Below the pieces are notes generated by a model that searched no databases, was not told the DNA's origin, and was given only the letters and a program-made list of their open reading frames with translations. Position numbers and translations under genes: made by a program. A DNA stretch of 64,000 nucleotides, taken from the NCBI GenBank assembly GCA_023228145.1, contig JALOBU010000010.1, positions 54,021 through 118,020 of the forward strand. The letters run 5' to 3'. Every line of letters starts with the position of its first letter. Position 1 is the stretch's first letter. This DNA comes from Bacteroidales bacterium (lineage in GTDB: Bacteria; Bacteroidota; Bacteroidia; Bacteroidales; CAIWKO01). This document shows positions 1-8,849 of this stretch, in pieces.

Positions 1-422
1 TTATTGCCCTTGTGATGCTTTCTTTTGGCCTTTTTATCGGGAAGATAATTTATGATATTCCTATTGAAGGGAATCTGGGCTTGCTTTTTGGTGTTGCCGG
101 TATATATCTTTTGTTGATGCAGGGCTTCGGGCTGATGATTTCAAATACGGCATCTACCATGCAACAGGCTTTATTTGGTGCTTTTGGATTTCTTATCGTG
201 TTTATCATGATGAGCGGAATTTTTACACCGACAGAAAGCATGCCTCATTGGGCACAGATAATTAATTATGGCAATCCCATTGCTTATTTCATGAAGCTTA
301 TCCGCATGATATTACTTAAAGGCTCAGGCTTTGCCGATATTTATAAAGACTTCATGATATTGTTGGGATATGGACTAATTGTAATTACAATAGCCATTGT
401 GAGATATCGTAAAGTTACATGA
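1..422 (+). CDS. ABC-2 type transporter permease, C-terminal part (partial)
   Basis: The reading frame is open to the left edge, so the true start lies outside the window; the visible part is about 139 residues. It has four hydrophobic segments separated by short loops, with an M-S-G-I-F-T-P turn followed by a P-H-W-A-Q-I-I-N-Y-G-N-P-I motif typical of the last part of YhhJ/YbhR-like ABC-2 permeases. Such proteins form the membrane channel of ABC exporters, usually next to an ATPase and a membrane-fusion protein, which would lie further left. The stop is followed within 30 bases by the convergent end of the next gene. The substrate cannot be told. The family call is fairly secure from the C-terminal motif; the exact subfamily is inference. 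Confidence 0.8.
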   Translation, partial: IALVMLSFGLFIGKIIYDIPIEGNLGLLFGVAGIYLLLMQGFGLMISNTASTMQQALFGAFGFLIVFIMMSGIFTPTESMPHWAQIINYGNPIAYFMKLIRMILLKGSGFADIYKDFMILLGYGLIVITIAIVRYRKVT

Positions 423-448
423 TATTGTTAAAATGTCTTACCCCGATT

Positions 449-2977
449 TTATTTCATATAATCAAAAAGTGACTTGACTGAAATAGCTTTTTTCAGGTCT
501 TCTAATGTTTCTAATGTTTTCACAGAAATACTTACTGAGGAGCCCGGCATCATATCAAAAAAATTGTCGGATAATTCAACTTCCCGGCTGTCGCAATTTT
601 CAAAACTTATAAATACATTTTTTGCAAGTTTTTTTGCGCTTAATGTAATTTCATATTCCTTACCGACAGCGATAATATTGTACGTTATTCCAGGATTTTC
701 AAGCAACAAATCTTTTGCTGCCTTAAAATAAAGAAAATTCTGTGATAAGATTTTTCCGTTGGAGAAAACCGAAGCTGTCATTACGAGAGACCCGTGTTTA
801 GAGGCATCACCCAGTATCAATGTTTTATCAACTTTCTCTGCGATTCTCGTCGTACAAGCTTTAATAGTGAGATATTTTTTTTCTTCCCAGCGAATGTTCC
901 CTTTAAAGTCAATAAGCTTTAATTCAAGCTCTCCTTGAATATTTTGTAGCTTATCAGAAGTAACATAAATAAAAATTTTATTTTTATTTTCAAGGCTGAT
1001 TAAAACATCATCATATGCTTTTTTAATAAAAAAATGCAGGGCTTTTTTGTTGTGATAGTAATCTACGCCCGACCATGAAGCAGCAGGTAGAAAATCATTC
1101 AATTGCCAATATGAAACGCCATGAACTCTGGTAGTGGATGAACGGCCGGATTCAACAGACGATTTAATTTTATATGCTTGTGCCAACTGGCTGAAATAAA
1201 TATATTCGTCAATATTTTCGGGCAATTTGTATTCTTGCACAATGTCGTTTTTTATGATGTTAAAATCAGGAATGTTTTTTTGAAAATACTTAAGGGTATC
1301 AAATGGTTGGAGCAAATCTTTTTTTTCTAACATTTTCAGCAAAGTTCCTTTTTCGGGAAAACTCCAAAATCCGGAGTAGTTAATTAATTCCCCAAAAGTT
1401 TCTGTTTTTTCATAATCTGGAAATAAAAAGCAACTCGTGTCTTGAAATTGTATTTTGTTTTTATTGTTTATTTGCTCGTTGCCGGAAGAAGAAAAAAGGA
1501 AATACAATCTTCCGGAGTCTAAGCTGTTAACCAACCCGGGTATAATTTCATAAAACACATTTTGAGATTTGTTTCTAATATTATTATTGTCACGTAAATT
1601 TTCGCGGGTTTTATTAATAAGGTTTTTATTGTAAGAAATTTCGTCTGAATTAGTATTTACTCCCCACAAAGCAATACACGGATGATTTCTTAATCGTTTA
1701 ATGTTTTGTTCTATTTCTTTTTTAACACCACTCACCAAAACACTATCATTTGTGTACAACGCACTTGTAAACATAAAATCCTGTAGTACAAGAATACCAT
1801 ATTTATCGCATAGTTCATAAAAAACATCATTTTCATAAACTCCACCGCCACAAACTCGGAGCATATTAATGTTTGATTCCTTTGCCAGAGAAATTATTTT
1901 TTTATATTGTCGCTCAGAGATTTCTGACAAAAATATGTTTTGAGGAACATAATTTGATCCTTTCAGAAAAACAGCTTCTCCATTAATTTTGATGAAAACA
2001 GATTCGCCGGCTTCATAATTTTCTTTTTTTATTTCAATGGTTCGTAACCCAAAATTCAATTGCTTTGAAGCAATAATTTGTTTCCCGATATAAATATTGA
2101 TAAGAAATTTGTAAAAATGAGGGTTCCCCAAATTATGAACCCACCAAAGAATGGGGTTTATAATTGAAAAATTCAGCATACAATTATTGCTTCCTTTGTT
2201 AAGCGAAAACTTATCCAGGGCATACAGATTTTTATTATCTGCACCTTCAATTTTTATTACAACTTCTTGTTCGGTATCTGATAAAATTTGTGTCTTTAAT
2301 GTGAGTTCGGCTTTTTCTTTAGATAATGAATTTTGAACGAGCTGTACATCCTCAATTTGCAAATTGTTCCATATATTCAAGTATATTGGACGCCATATAC
2401 CGGTTGTTATAATTTCAGTACTGTATTCCCCCAAAAACCGGAATTGTACTTTTCGGGCAAATATCTGCTCAGAAGTTGGAAGAGCTTGATTCATTTGTTT
2501 AGTTTCATCTTTCCCGTGTAAAACTATTGGTTCAAAAACTATTTTAAGCTCATTATTGCCTTTTATTAAATAATTTTTTATGTCGGCGCTCCACTGGCAA
2601 AACATATTATTCGCAGTAAAAACAAGGTTTTGGTTCACATAAACCTTTGCGTAAGTATCAAGCCCTTCACAAACAAGTTCAACGTGATTGTTTTTCAACA
2701 AGTTATCATCTGCCTGAAAAATTGTATGATATTCCCATGTCTTGCTTTCAATCCATTGGATGTTTTTATCGTTACAAGCATAAAAGGGGACATCAATTAT
2801 TTTATTGTTGTAAAGATCCTTGTAAACAGAGCCGGGAACTTTAGCAGGTAACCATTGATGAGTCTCAGATTCCGAAAACTTCCAATTTTCATTTAATACT
2901 ATTTTTTTAAAAGTTTGGGCGTTTAAAAGCGAAAAATAACAGATAAACAAAAAAAACAAAAGGATTTTTTTCAGCAT
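449..2977 (-). CDS. GH2 beta-mannosidase-like protein, probably catalytically dead
   Basis: An 842-residue exported protein with a signal peptide ending near L-L-N-A-Q. It has the full GH2 beta-mannosidase layout: N-terminal sugar-binding fold (W-K-F-S-E; the E-G-L-D-T-Y-A-K-V-Y-V-N motif), immunoglobulin-like middle domain, TIM barrel with R-V-C-G-G-G-V-Y-E and R-N-H-P-C-I-A-L-W, and the late motif Y-W-Q-L-N-D. In active family members the acid/base glutamate sits in W-C-G-N-N-E and the nucleophile in S-E-F-G-F-Q-S-F-P. Here the aligned stretches read W438-G-V-N-T-N443 and N533-Y534-S-G-F-W-S-F-P, so both glutamates appear replaced (Asn443, Tyr534). The frame is intact and the rest of the fold is kept, which suggests a binding or structural role rather than decay. 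The nearest alternative is an enzyme with displaced catalytic residues; Glu446 lies three residues beyond the expected site. Confidence 0.85.
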   Translation of the reverse strand: MLKKILLFFLFICYFSLLNAQTFKKIVLNENWKFSESETHQWLPAKVPGSVYKDLYNNKIIDVPFYACNDKNIQWIESKTWEYHTIFQADDNLLKNNHVELVCEGLDTYAKVYVNQNLVFTANNMFCQWSADIKNYLIKGNNELKIVFEPIVLHGKDETKQMNQALPTSEQIFARKVQFRFLGEYSTEIITTGIWRPIYLNIWNNLQIEDVQLVQNSLSKEKAELTLKTQILSDTEQEVVIKIEGADNKNLYALDKFSLNKGSNNCMLNFSIINPILWWVHNLGNPHFYKFLINIYIGKQIIASKQLNFGLRTIEIKKENYEAGESVFIKINGEAVFLKGSNYVPQNIFLSEISERQYKKIISLAKESNINMLRVCGGGVYENDVFYELCDKYGILVLQDFMFTSALYTNDSVLVSGVKKEIEQNIKRLRNHPCIALWGVNTNSDEISYNKNLINKTRENLRDNNNIRNKSQNVFYEIIPGLVNSLDSGRLYFLFSSSGNEQINNKNKIQFQDTSCFLFPDYEKTETFGELINYSGFWSFPEKGTLLKMLEKKDLLQPFDTLKYFQKNIPDFNIIKNDIVQEYKLPENIDEYIYFSQLAQAYKIKSSVESGRSSTTRVHGVSYWQLNDFLPAASWSGVDYYHNKKALHFFIKKAYDDVLISLENKNKIFIYVTSDKLQNIQGELELKLIDFKGNIRWEEKKYLTIKACTTRIAEKVDKTLILGDASKHGSLVMTASVFSNGKILSQNFLYFKAAKDLLLENPGITYNIIAVGKEYEITLSAKKLAKNVFISFENCDSREVELSDNFFDMMPGSSVSISVKTLETLEDLKKAISVKSLFDYMK

Positions 2978-3188
2978 GATAATTTTAATATTGTCCCGTT
3001 AAAATTAAAACATTTTTAATTGATTGCGATTAAGTTCCGTAACATTTTACTGACGCGCAGATTGAGGGAAGTCATGTTGTTGATAAAATACACTATGAAA
3101 GCCCTTTGATGTCGTTATCGTTATTTAGGAACATTAAAATTTATTTGCCTGTTAATCTGTTATTTGTGACATTTAAAAAAAATTTTTC

Positions 3189-3220
3189 TTGACTTTTCAT
3201 TTAAATAATATTTACTTTGC
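3189..3220 (+). promoter_or_regulatory. Candidate promoter for the DUF4173 cluster
   Basis: A TTGAC element at 3189 is followed after about 20 bases by TTTACTTTG ending at 3219. This resembles the Bacteroidetes -33/-7 pair, although the -7 box is one base short of TAnnTTTG. It lies about 30 bases upstream of the ATG at 3250 and argues against an upstream TTG start at 3217. Confidence 0.4.
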
Positions 3221-3249
3221 ACTTCAAAGTACTTTTTAAAACAAATAAA

Positions 3250-3882
3250 ATGAATCAGCAAAATGAGCATTTAAAAAATCTCTCAGAGATACGTTCATTG
3301 ATGGAATCCTCAACCAAATTTTTATCACTGAGCGGGTTGGCGGGAGTATTTATTGGGGTAATAGCCTTGTGCGGTGCGGCAGTGGCATACATGTATTTGA
3401 ATCTGGATGTTTTCAGTGATAATTATTACGTTCATTTATCAAGCGGCAAGGTTTTTAATTTCGGGAACATGGCATTTTTCGTTACGGATGCTGTTGCCAT
3501 GCTTATATTGGCATTAACGGTCGGAATAATTTTTACTATCCGTAAAGCCCGCAAAAAAGAACTGGCTGTCTGGAATGCGGCAGTGAAAAAGTTTCTGGTT
3601 AATCTTTTTGTTCCTTTAGTAGCTGGAGGCTTGTTTTGCCTGGTTTTGTTGTACTACCATATTATTATACTTATTGCTCCCGTCATGCTGATATTTTACG
3701 GAATTTCTCTGGTGAGCGCATCGGTATTTACTTTCAAATTAATTCGTTATTTGGGCTACAGCGAAATAATTCTCGGCTTGCTTGCCTGTTTTTATATTGG
3801 TTACGGATTACTTTTCTGGGCCTTGGGTTTTGGAGTGCTTCACATTATTTACGGAATAGTAATGTATGTTAAATACGAGTAA
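3250..3882 (+). CDS. Integral membrane protein, first gene of winged-helix/DUF4173 cluster
   Basis: A 210-residue protein with a polar N-terminus (about 20 residues, E-H-L-K-N-L-S-E-I-R-S-L-M-E) followed by five or so hydrophobic helices. I do not recognise an enzymatic motif. In-frame codons continue upstream to a TTG at 3217, but that codon overlaps the promoter-like TTTACTTTG box, so I start at the ATG at 3250. The stop codon overlaps the start of the next gene by one base (TAATG), which implies translational coupling to the winged-helix regulator. A membrane protein coupled to a small DNA-binding protein suggests a signalling or autoregulated pair, but that is inference. It could equally be a plain structural neighbour. 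Confidence 0.8.
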   Translation: MNQQNEHLKNLSEIRSLMESSTKFLSLSGLAGVFIGVIALCGAAVAYMYLNLDVFSDNYYVHLSSGKVFNFGNMAFFVTDAVAMLILALTVGIIFTIRKARKKELAVWNAAVKKFLVNLFVPLVAGGLFCLVLLYYHIIILIAPVMLIFYGISLVSASVFTFKLIRYLGYSEIILGLLACFYIGYGLLFWALGFGVLHIIYGIVMYVKYE

Positions 3883-4196
3883 TGAGCGAAGAATTTGATA
3901 TAAATAATCTGAACAAGGTTTTTGAAAGCCGTATCCGGCTTGGGGTGATGTCGGTGCTGAGCGTAAATGAAAGCATTGATTTTAATGCGCTTAAAAAACT
4001 ACTCAATGTTACTGATGGTAATCTAGCCAGCCATATCAGCGCTCTTGAAAAAAGTGAGTACATTGTAGTTATGAAACAGTTTATTGGTAAAAAGCCCCGA
4101 ACTACTTATAAAATAACAAAAACGGGCAAAGAAGCCTTTGTGAAACACCTGACTTTTCTGGAAAATATTATTCATAAAAACATCAAAGACAAATAA
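3882..4196 (+). CDS. Winged-helix transcriptional regulator (HTH_34/MarR-like)
   Basis: A 104-residue protein that consists almost entirely of one winged-helix domain. Residues 15-75 carry the helix-turn-helix (R-I-R-L-G-V-M-S-V-L, then F-N-A-L-K-K-L-L, then D-G-N-L-A-S-H-I-S-A-L-E as recognition helix). The wing follows (I-G-K-K-P-R-T-T-Y-K-I-T-K-T-G). This pattern matches the small PF13601-type regulators common in Bacteroidetes, which bind DNA as dimers and usually lack a ligand domain. It overlaps the upstream membrane protein gene by one base and lies 70 bases before the DUF4173-LRR gene, so it probably regulates this cluster; the target is inferred from position only. Confidence 0.88.
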   Translation: MSEEFDINNLNKVFESRIRLGVMSVLSVNESIDFNALKKLLNVTDGNLASHISALEKSEYIVVMKQFIGKKPRTTYKITKTGKEAFVKHLTFLENIIHKNIKDK

Positions 4197-4266
4197 AAAT
4201 CTGCGGATAACTGATTAAATTAGATATGTTTAAATAAATAACAGACAAACATCTAAAACCAAAAAC

Positions 4267-7038
4267 ATGAAAAAAAATGATTTTTTGCTGATTATTTCAG
4301 TGGCGCTTTACAGCGCATTGTTTTACAGGCAATCGCCGGGTATAAACTTCATGCTGTTTTCTTTTGCATTAATTATTTTGTTACTGATTAGAAACAAAAC
4401 ATTAATTAAAAACACCTATTGGTATGTAGCTGCGGCCGGAAGTATTGTTTCGGGGGTTTGTGTGATGTTGTACGGCACCTGGCTGGCATTTTTCGCCAAT
4501 ATGGTTTCATTAAGTTTAATATCAGCGCTAAGCATCAGCAAAAACTCGTCGGTATTGCTGGCGGGTATTTACGCTTTGTATTCCTATGTTTCATCCATTG
4601 GCTTTATGATTGTGGATTTTATTGAACGCCGCTCCACTAAAAACAAACCCATGGGAAGCAAATTCTGGATTAAACTTTCCATTGGTGTAGGAATTTTTGC
4701 GGTAATTGTGTTGTTTTTCTTCCTGTACCAACAATCCAACCCGCTTTTTAAAGACTTAACCCGAAAAATTAATCTCGATTTTATTTCTTGGCCATGGGTG
4801 CGATTTACATTTCTGGGATTTTTGATTTTATACGGGTTTTTCTATCACAGAAATTTTCCGGCAATTTACCGCTGGGATGTCAACATTCCAGAAAACCTGC
4901 AACAATCAAACTACGAAGAAAAAGGCAATATATTTTTCGGAAAAAAATTAAACGAAACGCTGGAGCGTCGCTCGGGAGTGATCCTGCTGGCCTTGCTTAA
5001 TGTTTTGTTACTGGTAGTAAATGTGCTGGATGTAGTTTATCTGTGGATTACCAGACAATTGCCGGAAGGAATGACTCTGGCTGAATCGCTGCATCAGGGA
5101 ACAGGGACTCTTATAGTTTCCATAGTGCTTGCAATTATAATAATTCTTTTCTATTTCAGGGGGTGCCTGAATTTTTCAGACAAAAACAAATATATCAAAT
5201 GGCTGGCTTATGTATGGATATTACAAAATGTTTTTGTTTTAGTGTCAACAGGTTATCGTAACCTGCTTTATATCAGCGAATACAGTTTGACATACAAACG
5301 TTTGGGTGTTTATGTATGGTTGCTTTTAACAATACTCGGGCTTATCACTACTTTTTACAAACTTTGGCGTAAAAAAAGCAATCTTTACCTTTTTAAAGCC
5401 AACAGCTTGGTGGTTTATCTGGTGCTGGTGCTTTTCGCATGTTTCAACTGGGACCAGGTAATTACCCGCTTTAACATTAAATATTCAAAAAGTGTTGATA
5501 AAAATTATCTGGTGGAATTGAAATCCCCTGCCAGTTTACCCGACCTGCTTACCATGCCGCCGGATGAATTTGATTTTACCAAAGAAGCATTTGACCTGCA
5601 GAATGATTACAATTATTACAGCAGTTATTATTACGACAAATTGTTTTACCGGGGAAATTACACGGCCAAGCTTCACAAACGGCTGTACGATTTTCTGAAC
5701 AACCTCAGCAACGTGGACTGGCGTTCGTGGAACCTGGCAGCAAGCCGCACCGAAAAAGAAATTTACCGGCTTAGTGATGAAGGAAAAATTGCCAAACTTT
5801 TGCTGCGCAAACAAAAGATAACAAACCTAAAGGCCCTTAAAAATCTTAAAACCCTTGAATATATCAATGTTGCGGAAAATCAAATCAAAGACCTTACCCC
5901 CCTTTCTGTTATGGACAAACTTGTTTTTCTGGATGTTTCGCAAAACGGAATTTATAATCTCGACAGCCTATCGTATATTCCTAATCTTAAGCAGCTGATT
6001 TTATCTAATAATTATATTAATGACTTTACGAAACTCAAAGATTTTAAAACACTCACGGAGTTAAACATTTCAGAAAATAGCGGGATTATTGACATTTCGC
6101 CGCTTGCTTCCCTCGACAAGCTTACTTCACTTGATATTTCTTCAAACGAGATAATAAATGCAGAAAGCCTGAAGAGTTTGATTAATCTGAAAAACCTCAA
6201 CATCAGCAGTATGAAAAATTCTGAAACTATAAAAAATCTGCCGGTACTGGCCGGACTGGAAGAAATAAATCTCTCTAAAAATAATTTCAAACTGGACGAT
6301 ATTTCGCTGATTGAAAAATTCAAAGAGTTTAAAAACCTTAAAACCATTGATATTTCGGGCAACAATCTGAAAAATCTTTACCTGCTCACCGACGTAAAAA
6401 ATCCGGCATTTTCTTTGTTTTTCGGCTGGGCAGAAGAAAAAAATGCACAGCCCATTTTTGCTTCACTCGTAAAACTTACGGCAGCATCAAACGCCATACG
6501 CAACCTGGAAGCATTGGCTTATTATCCCCAACTCAAGTACCTGGACTTGTCACACAACAGTCTGAACTCAACAGAAACACTTAAGATGCTTACCGAGCTG
6601 GAAACATTAAACCTGAGCAACACTTCCTTTGTGAATTTTGATGATATCTCAAAATTATCCAAACTTAAAACACTAAATATATCCTCTAATATGATTCCGG
6701 ATATTTCAGCAATGACTCTGCCTGCAATTGAGGAGCTTGACCTGTCAAAGAATCAGCTGGTAAATATCGAACGATTAACCCAAATGAAAAACCTGAAAAA
6801 ACTTAACCTGTCGCAAAACCTTATATATGATATATCACCCATATTGTATCTCAAAAAACTTGAAACACTTGATATTTCCACCAATTCAGTTTCTGATTAT
6901 GAAGTGCTTTATAAAATGAAACAACTGAAAGAGTTAAAAGTCTCCAACATCACGCTCGATACATACAATTCGCTGAAGGAAAATCTACCAAATACACGCA
7001 TCATTGCGAGCCAGATAAGCAAAAGAAGTTCAAAGTAA
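4267..7038 (+). CDS. DUF4173-type membrane protein fused to leucine-rich repeats
   Basis: A 923-residue two-part protein. Residues 1 to about 400 hold some twelve hydrophobic segments and the Y-Q-Q-S-N-P-L-F motif that I associate with DUF4173 (DUF4153-like) membrane proteins. A linker region rich in Asp and Tyr (about 405-500) follows. From about residue 510 to 905 there are roughly sixteen SDS22/internalin-like leucine-rich repeats of about 22 residues, with a L-x-x-L-x-x-L-x-L-S-x-N consensus (for example L-K-Y-L-D-L-S-H-N). A short irregular patch near 695-715 (F-S-L-F-F-G-W-A) interrupts the array. LRR arrays of this kind bind proteins; which side of the membrane they face is not settled by eye. 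The function of the membrane part is unknown. Confidence 0.85.
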   Translation: MKKNDFLLIISVALYSALFYRQSPGINFMLFSFALIILLLIRNKTLIKNTYWYVAAAGSIVSGVCVMLYGTWLAFFANMVSLSLISALSISKNSSVLLAGIYALYSYVSSIGFMIVDFIERRSTKNKPMGSKFWIKLSIGVGIFAVIVLFFFLYQQSNPLFKDLTRKINLDFISWPWVRFTFLGFLILYGFFYHRNFPAIYRWDVNIPENLQQSNYEEKGNIFFGKKLNETLERRSGVILLALLNVLLLVVNVLDVVYLWITRQLPEGMTLAESLHQGTGTLIVSIVLAIIIILFYFRGCLNFSDKNKYIKWLAYVWILQNVFVLVSTGYRNLLYISEYSLTYKRLGVYVWLLLTILGLITTFYKLWRKKSNLYLFKANSLVVYLVLVLFACFNWDQVITRFNIKYSKSVDKNYLVELKSPASLPDLLTMPPDEFDFTKEAFDLQNDYNYYSSYYYDKLFYRGNYTAKLHKRLYDFLNNLSNVDWRSWNLAASRTEKEIYRLSDEGKIAKLLLRKQKITNLKALKNLKTLEYINVAENQIKDLTPLSVMDKLVFLDVSQNGIYNLDSLSYIPNLKQLILSNNYINDFTKLKDFKTLTELNISENSGIIDISPLASLDKLTSLDISSNEIINAESLKSLINLKNLNISSMKNSETIKNLPVLAGLEEINLSKNNFKLDDISLIEKFKEFKNLKTIDISGNNLKNLYLLTDVKNPAFSLFFGWAEEKNAQPIFASLVKLTAASNAIRNLEALAYYPQLKYLDLSHNSLNSTETLKMLTELETLNLSNTSFVNFDDISKLSKLKTLNISSNMIPDISAMTLPAIEELDLSKNQLVNIERLTQMKNLKKLNLSQNLIYDISPILYLKKLETLDISTNSVSDYEVLYKMKQLKELKVSNITLDTYNSLKENLPNTRIIASQISKRSSK

Positions 7039-7056
7039 CCCTTTAAAATAATAGCC

Positions 7057-7497
7057 ATGAAAATAAATTTGTTCAAAGTATTGTTATACACATTTTTGGT
7101 TTCTTCAGTAGTTACCAGCATTGCTTATTTTATTTTACTTCTTATGTTTAATGACGACCTTTTTACCGGTAAGCACAATGATGAATTTTTTCTGATAAGT
7201 ATCGCAGAACTTTCCGGCATTGCTTTTTTCAGCATACTGTATATGGTTTCTTTTTTTCTGCCGCTTTTCTACATTCAGAAAAAACAGATTGCCGAACATA
7301 AGCCCGAAGAGCTTTTCGGGCGTTTTATGCCGCTGGTGTCGCTGATTGCCTCGTTTTTTGCCTTTTTGGTTTTATTGATAGGCGAGCCCTACAACGGAAT
7401 TGAAAGCATTGTCTGGATTAATTTCTGGCTGTTTTACCTACTTTCATATTCCGGGCTGGCAGCTTTTGTTTATCTGGTAAAAAACAATAAACGATGA
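7057..7497 (+). CDS. Small integral membrane protein, unknown function
   Basis: A 146-residue protein with four predicted membrane helices (near residues 7-30, 46-70, 90-108 and 118-138) and no recognised catalytic motif. It begins 18 bases after the DUF4173-LRR gene and ends in a four-base ATGA overlap with the next gene, so it is almost certainly co-transcribed and co-translated with it. The loop between helices two and three is charged (Q-K-K-Q-I-A-E-H-K-P-E-E). I do not recognise the family; the hydrophobic profile and tight spacing are the only support for a shared role with its neighbours. Confidence 0.75.
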   Translation: MKINLFKVLLYTFLVSSVVTSIAYFILLLMFNDDLFTGKHNDEFFLISIAELSGIAFFSILYMVSFFLPLFYIQKKQIAEHKPEELFGRFMPLVSLIASFFAFLVLLIGEPYNGIESIVWINFWLFYLLSYSGLAAFVYLVKNNKR

Positions 7498-8210
7498 ACA
7501 AAACCTTAAAAACCACATTGTGGGTTGCAGTTTTTGCCATTGCTATGGGTTATCTCGAAAGCGCCGTGGTGGTATATATCCGCACCTTGTATTATCCCGA
7601 AGGTTTTGCTTTTCCGATGAAAGTCATCAGCAACGAAATAATGTTCACCGAATTTTTTCGTGAAGCTGCCACCATGCTCATGCTCTTAGGAATTGGTTTT
7701 ATTTCCGGAAAAACGGCCATTGAGCGGTTTGCCTATTTTATTTTTTCGTTTGCGGTTTGGGACATTTTTTACTATGTATTTCTGTTTGTACTTCTTGGCT
7801 GGCCACAAACTTTATTAGCATGGGATGTATTGTTTTTTATTCCGGTAACATGGGTAGGCCCTGTGCTGGCGCCGGTGATAAATTCGCTGATGATGATATT
7901 GCTGGCTGCTCTCATTTTATTTTTTTCAGGGAGAAATAAAAAAGTTAAAATAAATGTATGGATATGGCTGCTTCTTGTTGTGGGCTCACTTATTGTGATT
8001 GTTGCGTATACAATGGATTATGCGGGTTTTATGTTGAAGGAATTTTCGTTATTGAAAATTATGGGCATAGGTAATACCGAACAAGTGATGGCTTATGCCA
8101 CAAAATACATTCCTGTAAAATTTAACTGGTGGGTTTTTGCCGCCGGCGCCCTGATGCATTTTACTGCGATAGGATTATTGATAAGAGAAAACAGGAGTAA
8201 AAAGGACTGA
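7494..8210 (+). CDS. Integral membrane protein, unknown function
   Basis: A 238-residue protein with about seven hydrophobic helices. It starts inside the preceding gene through an ATGA overlap. Conserved-looking features are G-Y-L-E-S-A-V-V-V-Y-I-R near the N-terminus, an F-R-E-A-A-T-M-L-M-L segment and aromatic-rich W-D-I-F-Y-Y in the middle. I do not recognise the family or a transport signature. It is the last gene of the cluster that begins at 3250 and ends nine bases before a convergent gene, so any terminator must lie in or just beyond that gap. Confidence 0.75.
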   Translation: MNKTLKTTLWVAVFAIAMGYLESAVVVYIRTLYYPEGFAFPMKVISNEIMFTEFFREAATMLMLLGIGFISGKTAIERFAYFIFSFAVWDIFYYVFLFVLLGWPQTLLAWDVLFFIPVTWVGPVLAPVINSLMMILLAALILFFSGRNKKVKINVWIWLLLVVGSLIVIVAYTMDYAGFMLKEFSLLKIMGIGNTEQVMAYATKYIPVKFNWWVFAAGALMHFTAIGLLIRENRSKKD

Positions 8211-8219
8211 AAATCCTAT

Positions 8220-8618
8220 TTATTTTTTTCTCAATATAAAATCTTTAAGTGCATTGGCAAACTCCCAGTGATTGGCAATGTAGAAAAAAAGTTTGTCGTC
8301 AATTTCGAGTACGGGATATTTTACCCCATAACTTATTCCGGGTTTGGGCAGTGCTTTAAAAATCTTTGCATCTAAAATATGTGATAAAGAATCGTTTAAA
8401 ATGATTTTCTGATAGGGGATAGTATCTTTATCAAGTACATTCATAACTGTTTCGCAACGGCCACACCCCGGTTTTGAATAAACGGTGATTGTATGAATTC
8501 CGTTAACAAAACATGATGTGTCGAAAAACTGGTAAGCCATTTTATTGGAGTCAATCACCTGTGCCACGTTGAATAATGAATACAAGAAGCCAAAAGTAAA
8601 CAGGAAAGACGTTTTCAT
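8220..8618 (-). CDS. Exported glutaredoxin/thioredoxin-fold protein
   Basis: A 132-residue protein with a short N-terminal hydrophobic signal segment followed by a glutaredoxin-like domain. The redox motif is C-G-R-C in Y-S-K-P-G-C-G-R-C, and the K-Y-P-V stretch supplies the cis-proline expected about 50 residues later. The predicted location is the periplasm, where CxxC proteins reduce or exchange disulfides. The protein is somewhat longer than classical glutaredoxins because of the signal peptide. A TAAATTTG box lies 19 bases upstream. The partner is unknown: no disulfide-forming or cytochrome-maturation gene is nearby. Confidence 0.8.
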   Translation of the reverse strand: MKTSFLFTFGFLYSLFNVAQVIDSNKMAYQFFDTSCFVNGIHTITVYSKPGCGRCETVMNVLDKDTIPYQKIILNDSLSHILDAKIFKALPKPGISYGVKYPVLEIDDKLFFYIANHWEFANALKDFILRKK

Positions 8619-8636
8619 TTAATTAGTTTTAAAATA

Positions 8637-8644
8637 CAAATTTA
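8637..8644 (-). promoter_or_regulatory. Bacteroidetes -7 box for the glutaredoxin-like gene
   Basis: On the minus strand this reads TAAATTTG, a perfect TAnnTTTG, 18 bases upstream of the ATG at 8618. No convincing -33 TTG was found at the usual spacing. Confidence 0.5.
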
Positions 8645-8835
8645 AGAAACGTAAGGAACTTTTAACCAGTGTGTCTGTTTTTTGATTTTATAAAAAGCAT
8701 ATCAATAGTTTCCTAAATTATATTTATCAATTATTATTATTTAATCTAAATGATTTCAAAACGGAATTTAAATTAGTAATGGTAAAGCATACCAAAAGCT
8801 TAAAAGCCCTTAAACAAACTGTTTTAAAAGAATTG

Positions 8836-8843
8836 TATTTTTG
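8836..8843 (+). promoter_or_regulatory. -7 box directly before the PHP phosphatase start
   Basis: TATTTTTG is a perfect TAnnTTTG. Only six bases separate it from the ATG at 8850, so the expected transcription start falls at or next to the start codon and the mRNA may be leaderless. Confidence 0.5.
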
Positions 8844-8849
8844 TACTCA

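Noticed and set aside
3217..3249. Upstream TTG start for the first membrane protein of the DUF4173 cluster
   Set aside because: It overlaps the promoter-like TTTACTTTG box; the ATG at 3250 gives a normal start.
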